Origin: an uncultured Bacteroidales bacterium
GTDB taxonomy: Bacteria; Bacteroidota; Bacteroidia; Bacteroidales; P3
DNA: 10,788 bases
Assembly (NCBI GenBank): GCA_937910265.1
Contig: CALEPD010000306.1
Location: 1-10,788 of the forward strand
Direction of reading: 5' to 3'
A program made the translations under genes and the position numbers. Of the stretch, positions 7,141 to 10,788 are shown piece by piece (the first letter of the stretch is position 1; every line of letters starts with the position of its first letter). The notes under the pieces were generated by a model. That model saw nothing but the letters and a program-made list of their open reading frames with translations, was not told the origin of the DNA and did no database searches.

Positions 7141-9558
7141 TCAATCATTATCCTTAATTCGTTCAGCCTCATAAGTATAGCCATAACCATAGCCATAGCC
7201 ATAACCATAACCGCCATAGCCTCCATAACGCTTCTTGAGCAATGGAACATCGGTCAACACGAATGCCATATTATTAAATTGGCGGCTGTTTTCCAATTCC
7301 TTAATAAACGGGAGAGCACCTTTCTGCAAATAGCCCATACGCATAACATATACCGTCAAGTCGACCGTACGGTTGATAACCTTTGAGTCGGCCACCACCT
7401 GAGCGGGAGGAGTATCGAGAACGATATAATCATAACGCTCGCGCAATTTGTTGATCATTTCGTCGAACCGTTCACTCATCAACAACTGAGTGGCGTTGGG
7501 CGGCATTTTCTCGCACACCATATAATACAAGTTCTCAGAAGTACTGCTTTGCTGGACACACTCATCTATGTCATCCACCTTACCCAACAGATATTGAATA
7601 CTACCTATTTTGCATGTACGGTCCATTATTTTCGAGAGGCTGCGTTTACGAAGGTCAAGGTCGACAACAACAACTTTTTTCCCCATATAAGCGAGCGAAA
7701 GTGCCAAATTGATAGAAGTGTAAGATTTACCTTCACCGGGAGTAGTCGAGATAAACTGCATCACTTTTTGATCTTTGCCCGAAAGGAAGAATGGTAAATT
7801 GGATTGGAGTATGCGGAACGATTCAGTAACGATGTCGCTACCGTTAATGGTCACCAAGATCTCGTCGTCCTTTCTACTTTCCGGTTTGCTTGGAATTTCT
7901 CCGAGAATAGGTGTAGACAAGGTCTTTTCGACATCGGCTTTTGAACGCACGCGGGTATCGAAGAAATTAACGAGGAAGTGTATGATTACAGGTAATGCCA
8001 AACCCAATACCATACCCACAAGAGCAAACATCATGAGGTTGGGGCCCACGAGATTGCCGTGAGAAGTTTCGACAACCTTTGCGTTGGACACTGTAACTGC
8101 CTGCGCAATGGCATTTTCCTCGCGTTTATTCAAAAGGTAGAGATACAATTCTTCCTTAATCTTTTGCTGACGGCCTATCACCACAACCGCCTTCTCTTTG
8201 GACGGCATATCGGTGATTTGTCTAAGTGCTTTGTTTTCCTGGTTTTTGGCATTTTCCAACCTGATAGTGGTAGAGTTGATAAGATTTGAGATGGAATTTA
8301 CTATCACCTTTCTTGTGGCATCCAAACGTTGACTTTGCTCAACAAAGGTGGGGTTACTACTACCGGCAGCCTTGGTTAATTTGTTGTATTGAAGCAATTG
8401 TTCGTTGTATGTAGAAATCATATTCTGCACACCGGCATCGCTAATGCCGACATTGAAGGGTATCGGTTGATTCTGATTTGCAGGATCATCCATATAAGCC
8501 TTTATTTCTTTGATGAGGAACAATTCTGTTTCGAGAGAAACCACTGCCTCCTGATAACGGGTGCCCATTTCGAAGAGATTACCACTCGCGCCCTCAAGAT
8601 CAGGAATCTTTGCGTCTATTTTCAAACGCTCAACTTGGGCATCTACATCCTCGAGTTCGCCTGCGATGAGTGCGATACGTTCAGCGATAAACTCTTCGGT
8701 CTTAGTAGTCACTACATTTTTATCCTCAATAGCATCTAAATTGTATGCATCGATTAATGCCGTTACAATATCTATAGCCCTTTCCTGATTGGCATCAACA
8801 TAACCGATGGAAATGATAGAAGCTAATTTTTCCGTTCTTGAAACAGAAAGCTTATCTTTCATCATTGAGCGCGCGAACTTATAATCGGAGGGATACTCCC
8901 TGAGCAAAAATTTAGTGCCTTTACAATTGTCGAGATTAAAAAACTCAGTGGTATCGACTGCAAATGAAACCTCATCATTAATATCGACAATTTGGTTGAA
9001 TGAGCACTCGCCCCTCAGCTTAATCTTCTCGTCGTTAAAATGGGTAACTTCGTATTTATAAGAAGTTTCGCTTAATGGGACAATCTCCACTGCAAGGGTT
9101 GCAGGGGACTCGATGGCATTCAAATTATATACATGCAATTTAACCGGACGATCCTTATAATAAGAGACTTTGCGGAACATGCCGTTTTCTTCGCACATAT
9201 TATTAAGTCCCAACTGATTGACCACATTGTACATCAAGTTGGACGAATTAATCACATATATTTCATCCTCGATGGATGTACCACCGCCGCCCATGCCCAT
9301 TTCATTGAAGATAGCATCCATGTTTTGGTTGCCTGACGAAAGTTTTTTATCATCGTCTCTGACCAAAATAAGTGCTTTTGCGCTATATGATTTGGGTTGA
9401 GACTTGTATACCAATGCGGCAATCAACAAACATACAAAGACAGAGACAACGAACCAATACCAATTGTTGAGGACGAAAAAGAATATCTCTTTGAGAGAGA
9501 TGACGGACTCTTCCTCTTGATTCTGATTATTCAAGCGAGCGTCTTGATTATTATCCAT
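7141..9558 (-). CDS. Wzz/BY-kinase: polysaccharide co-polymerase fused to tyrosine autokinase
   Basis: This 805-residue inner-membrane protein joins a Wzz-type chain-length domain and a bacterial tyrosine (BY) kinase in one chain, the class of Wzc. The cytoplasmic N terminus is rich in Asn/Gln/Glu. Transmembrane helix 1 is at about 33-50, followed by the Wzz domain and a long periplasmic part with a coiled-coil-like helical region. Helix 2 at about 505-528 ends in the FFDTRVRSKADVEKTL linker. The kinase domain has Walker A (TPGEGKS, about 604-610), Walker A' (VVVVDLDLRKRS, about 628-640) and Walker B (IVLDTPP, about 709-715). The C terminus is a Gly-Tyr tail with nine tyrosines, the likely autophosphorylation cluster. 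By family, cycles of phosphorylation set chain length and export, together with the outer-membrane export lipoprotein encoded 11 nt upstream. No cognate low-molecular-weight or PHP tyrosine phosphatase (Wzb or CpsB type) is in the window. Confidence 0.95.
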   Translation of the reverse strand: MDNNQDARLNNQNQEEESVISLKEIFFFVLNNWYWFVVSVFVCLLIAALVYKSQPKSYSAKALILVRDDDKKLSSGNQNMDAIFNEMGMGGGGTSIEDEIYVINSSNLMYNVVNQLGLNNMCEENGMFRKVSYYKDRPVKLHVYNLNAIESPATLAVEIVPLSETSYKYEVTHFNDEKIKLRGECSFNQIVDINDEVSFAVDTTEFFNLDNCKGTKFLLREYPSDYKFARSMMKDKLSVSRTEKLASIISIGYVDANQERAIDIVTALIDAYNLDAIEDKNVVTTKTEEFIAERIALIAGELEDVDAQVERLKIDAKIPDLEGASGNLFEMGTRYQEAVVSLETELFLIKEIKAYMDDPANQNQPIPFNVGISDAGVQNMISTYNEQLLQYNKLTKAAGSSNPTFVEQSQRLDATRKVIVNSISNLINSTTIRLENAKNQENKALRQITDMPSKEKAVVVIGRQQKIKEELYLYLLNKREENAIAQAVTVSNAKVVETSHGNLVGPNLMMFALVGMVLGLALPVIIHFLVNFFDTRVRSKADVEKTLSTPILGEIPSKPESRKDDEILVTINGSDIVTESFRILQSNLPFFLSGKDQKVMQFISTTPGEGKSYTSINLALSLAYMGKKVVVVDLDLRKRSLSKIMDRTCKIGSIQYLLGKVDDIDECVQQSSTSENLYYMVCEKMPPNATQLLMSERFDEMINKLRERYDYIVLDTPPAQVVADSKVINRTVDLTVYVMRMGYLQKGALPFIKELENSRQFNNMAFVLTDVPLLKKRYGGYGGYGYGYGYGYGYTYEAERIKDND
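7171..7230 (-). repeat. Hexanucleotide repeats encoding the Gly-Tyr tail
   Basis: On the plus strand the unit CCATAA/CCATAG (minus-strand TATGG plus a variable base, coding Tyr-Gly) recurs about six times in near-tandem, with two GGC/GGA glycine codons added at the start of the tail. The coded protein pattern is RYGGYGGY followed by five GY units and TY. Copy number of such a repeat could change by slippage in steps of two residues without breaking the reading frame, altering the number of phosphorylatable tyrosines. Confidence 0.8.
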
Positions 9559-9569
9559 AATGATTAAGC

Positions 9570-10385
9570 TTATTTCGAGAGGTTTTTAGAAAGAATGTAA
9601 TAATAGAACACCGATGCGCATACTGAGATGATTGAAACTGCGCTCGATATGTAACTCAACACAATCGGGTCGCGTTCGGCAGCCTTCTTCTTGCGTATAT
9701 TGGGTTCGACATAAATGACGTCATTTTGATGGAGATAATAGTAGGGTGAGTTGAAAGCCGACTCGGAAGTCAAGTCGATGGTACCGATGGTTCGCATGCC
9801 GTTTTCCTCACGGATGACGGTAACGTTATGACGTTGGCCCTGAATATTGATATCGCCGACCATACTCAAAGCCTCAAAAATGGTAACACGTTCTCCACTG
9901 ACAATGATTTGCCCGGGTTTTGCAACTTCACCCAAAACACTGACCTTAAAATTCATCAATTTAATGGAAACCACCGGGTCTTTCAAATGTCCCTCTTCAA
10001 TCAGGCGACGTTCAATCATTTTACCCAGTTCGTCGTGAGTGAGACCCAAAACATGGAGTTTTCCCAATACGGGGAAAATAATATCACCACTTTGGTTGAC
10101 CAAATAGCCTGTGACTGCATTACTTCCGGGATTAATCACCTTACCTTCGACAATAGCAATTTTGTTGGTTTCCTGATTGAACTGCACCACGGCTGAAGGA
10201 GTTTCACTCTCGACATATATTCCCAACAAATCGTTAGGCTGTATACCCGTGAAGAAATCGCCTTTCAGAGGTGTTTGGACTTCGCGTTTAGCGTCATATA
10301 CGTAAGCTATTTCGTGCACTGACTCACACGAGGAAAACAGTAGGATTACTAAGGTAAGCGATAGTAAAAAAGAACGTTGCCTCAT
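9570..10385 (-). CDS. Polysaccharide export lipoprotein (OPX family, Wza-like)
   Basis: This 271-residue protein has a lipoprotein signal peptide: positively charged RQR, a hydrophobic stretch, and a lipobox LFSSC ending at Cys20. The Poly_export (PES) domain spans about 44-140, starting GIQPNDLLGIYV (48-59) and including SGDIIFPVLGKLHV (99-112). An SLBB-type domain follows from about 145 (KVSVLGEVAKPGQI, 147-160) through HQNDVIYVEPN (219-229). A hydrophobic helix at about 241-265 ends the protein. By family it forms the outer-membrane end of the export channel and works with the Wzz/BY-kinase encoded 11 nt downstream. It is shorter than E. coli Wza (379 residues), which is common in Bacteroidota and means it lacks part of the extra SLBB/barrel region. 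It is the first gene of the operon, with a leader of about 100 nt. Confidence 0.93.
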   Translation of the reverse strand: MRQRSFLLSLTLVILLFSSCESVHEIAYVYDAKREVQTPLKGDFFTGIQPNDLLGIYVESETPSAVVQFNQETNKIAIVEGKVINPGSNAVTGYLVNQSGDIIFPVLGKLHVLGLTHDELGKMIERRLIEEGHLKDPVVSIKLMNFKVSVLGEVAKPGQIIVSGERVTIFEALSMVGDINIQGQRHNVTVIREENGMRTIGTIDLTSESAFNSPYYYLHQNDVIYVEPNIRKKKAAERDPIVLSYISSAVSIISVCASVFYYYILSKNLSK

Positions 10386-10488
10386 TTCAACAATTATAGA
10401 TTCTTTAATATAATTATATTACAAAATACTAAGTGTCAATACCTTTTACAATAAGAAGGTACAAACACCTAATACAATATACAATTCG

Positions 10489-10520
10489 CAAAGTTACACA
10501 ATTTTGTTGATTAATAAAAA
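10489..10520 (-). promoter_or_regulatory. Promoter of the polysaccharide operon
   Basis: The minus strand has an exact TAnnTTTG -7 element (TAACTTTG, 10496 down to 10489). About 20 bp upstream lies a T-run (opposite the A9 tract at 10516-10524) in place of a clean TTTG -33, so this promoter is weaker in consensus than its rightward partner. Transcription would start around 10480, giving a leader of roughly 95 nt before the export lipoprotein gene. Confidence 0.6.
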
Positions 10521-10534
10521 AAAATGTAACTTTG
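10503..10534 (+). promoter_or_regulatory. Promoter of the rightward nucleotidyltransferase gene
   Basis: A TTTG -33 element (10503-10506) and an exact TAnnTTTG -7 element (TAACTTTG, 10527-10534) are 20 bp apart, a close fit to the Bacteroidota promoter consensus. Transcription would start a few bases past 10540, leaving only a very short leader before the ATG at 10556 and no Shine-Dalgarno sequence, as is common in this phylum. Confidence 0.72.
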
Positions 10535-10555
10535 CAGAAACAAACATGCACAACC

Positions 10556-10788
10556 ATGGAATCATTTATACTTGCCGCCGGTCTTGGAACACGTTTACGT
10601 CCCTTAACCGACCACCGACCCAAAGCACTCGTTGAAATTGAGGGAAAGCCCTTATTACAGATGGCAATCGAGAGGATGGTGCAACTGGGAGTAAGTCGCA
10701 TCGTGGTAAACATACACCACTTTGGAGAGCAGATTATCGATTTTATAAACAGCCGGAAGTGGGAGTGTGAAATCGTCATATCGGATGA
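10556..10788 (+). CDS. Sugar-phosphate nucleotidyltransferase (MurU/GMP-like), 5' part only
   Basis: The first 77 residues are present; the gene runs off the window. They begin MESFILAAGLGTRLRPLTD and continue with KALVEIEGKPLL, the signature of the NTP_transferase family (GxGTRLRPLT binding the NTP, followed by a PKxLVxxxGKPLL-like element). IVVNIHHFGEQI (about 50-61) resembles MurNAc-1-phosphate uridylyltransferase (MurU) and related mannose- or heptose-1-phosphate guanylyltransferases more than RmlA. The start is the ATG at 10556; an earlier ATG at 10546 is in another frame. It is divergent from the polysaccharide operon and may be a housekeeping cell-wall recycling or nucleotide-sugar gene rather than part of the cluster. 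The exact sugar and nucleotide cannot be told from the fragment. Confidence 0.82.
   Translation, partial: MESFILAAGLGTRLRPLTDHRPKALVEIEGKPLLQMAIERMVQLGVSRIVVNIHHFGEQIIDFINSRKWECEIVISD

Larger units (their letters stand above)
10488..10535. repeat. Perfect 11-bp inverted repeat holding both -7 elements
   Basis: GCAAAGTTACA (10488-10498) and its exact reverse complement TGTAACTTTGC (10525-10535) are separated by 26 nt. Each arm contains the TAACTTTG -7 element of one of the two opposing promoters, so the arrangement is largely explained by symmetrical promoters, but the identity extends beyond the consensus. Confidence 0.75.
10386..10555. promoter_or_regulatory. Divergent intergenic region with operon leader
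   Basis: This 170-bp A/T-rich region separates the polysaccharide operon (left) from the nucleotidyltransferase gene (right). It holds the two promoters described separately and a leader of about 95 nt for the operon. A perfect 16-bp A/T palindrome, TAATATAATTATATTA, sits at 10406-10421, 21 bp ahead of the first start codon. A weaker hairpin (TACCTT 10440-10445 with AAGGTA 10456-10461) lies within the leader. There is no UpxY/NusG-like gene and no leader-peptide ORF that I can support. Confidence 0.6.

Noticed and set aside
10488..10535. Invertible phase-variable promoter of the Bacteroides capsule type
   Set aside because: There is an inverted repeat, but its arms are the -7 elements themselves, the spacer is only 26 nt, and no recombinase gene is seen; symmetrical divergent promoters explain it more simply.
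10429..10779. A 116-codon minus-strand open frame across the divergent promoters and the nucleotidyltransferase gene
   Set aside because: It runs antisense to a clear nucleotidyltransferase start and through both promoters, so it is not a real gene.
1..10788. CRISPR arrays, tRNA or rRNA genes, insertion sequences
   Set aside because: I saw no spaced direct repeats, no tRNA-like cloverleaf, and no transposase or terminal inverted repeats on either strand.

Overview
The window reads as a surface-polysaccharide (capsule/exopolysaccharide or O-antigen-like) gene cluster from a member of the Bacteroidota, most likely order Bacteroidales. The evidence is two exact TAnnTTTG -7 elements with TTTG -33 elements about 20 bp upstream (the Bacteroidota promoter type) plus a third exact -7, the absence of strong Shine-Dalgarno sequences, and the style of the proteins (a short OPX lipoprotein followed by a Wzz/BY-kinase fusion with a Gly-Tyr tail). 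Genus cannot be fixed from the sequence alone.

Layout, from right to left because nearly everything is on the minus strand. A promoter region near 10490-10534 fires in both directions. To the right it drives a nucleotidyltransferase gene cut off by the window end. To the left it drives a tightly packed run of nine genes: a polysaccharide export lipoprotein (OPX/Wza-like, 10385-9570), a Wzz/tyrosine-kinase co-polymerase (9558-7141), rfbA, rfbC and rfbD of dTDP-L-rhamnose synthesis (7134-4855), then wlbA/wbpB-like dehydrogenase, wlbB/wbpD-like N-acetyltransferase and wlbC/wbpE-like aminotransferase of UDP-2,3-diacetamido-2,3-dideoxy-glucuronate synthesis (4846-2173), and finally a membrane-anchored WbpM/CapD-type UDP-GlcNAc 4,6-dehydratase (2155-248). 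Gaps are 4-19 nt or short overlaps, so this looks like one operon, closed by an intrinsic terminator at 121-158. At the extreme left edge another minus-strand promoter points out of the window.

How they work together: the last three sugar pathways supply activated sugars (dTDP-L-rhamnose, a diacetamido-uronic acid, and a 6-deoxy-4-keto-HexNAc precursor), and the first two proteins span the envelope to control chain length and export. The window holds no glycosyltransferase, flippase (Wzx), polymerase (Wzy), rfbB, UDP-GlcNAc 6-dehydrogenase (wbpA) or initiating sugar-phosphate transferase, so the system depends on genes elsewhere.

The most notable oddity is the aminotransferase gene: it is broken by a frameshift and an in-frame TAA within about 25 nt, while both halves otherwise keep the family's motifs. 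I found no convincing evidence of an undescribed system; the gene families are all known, and the points worth a second look are the lesion, the symmetrical divergent promoters, the missing pathway partners and some protein details.
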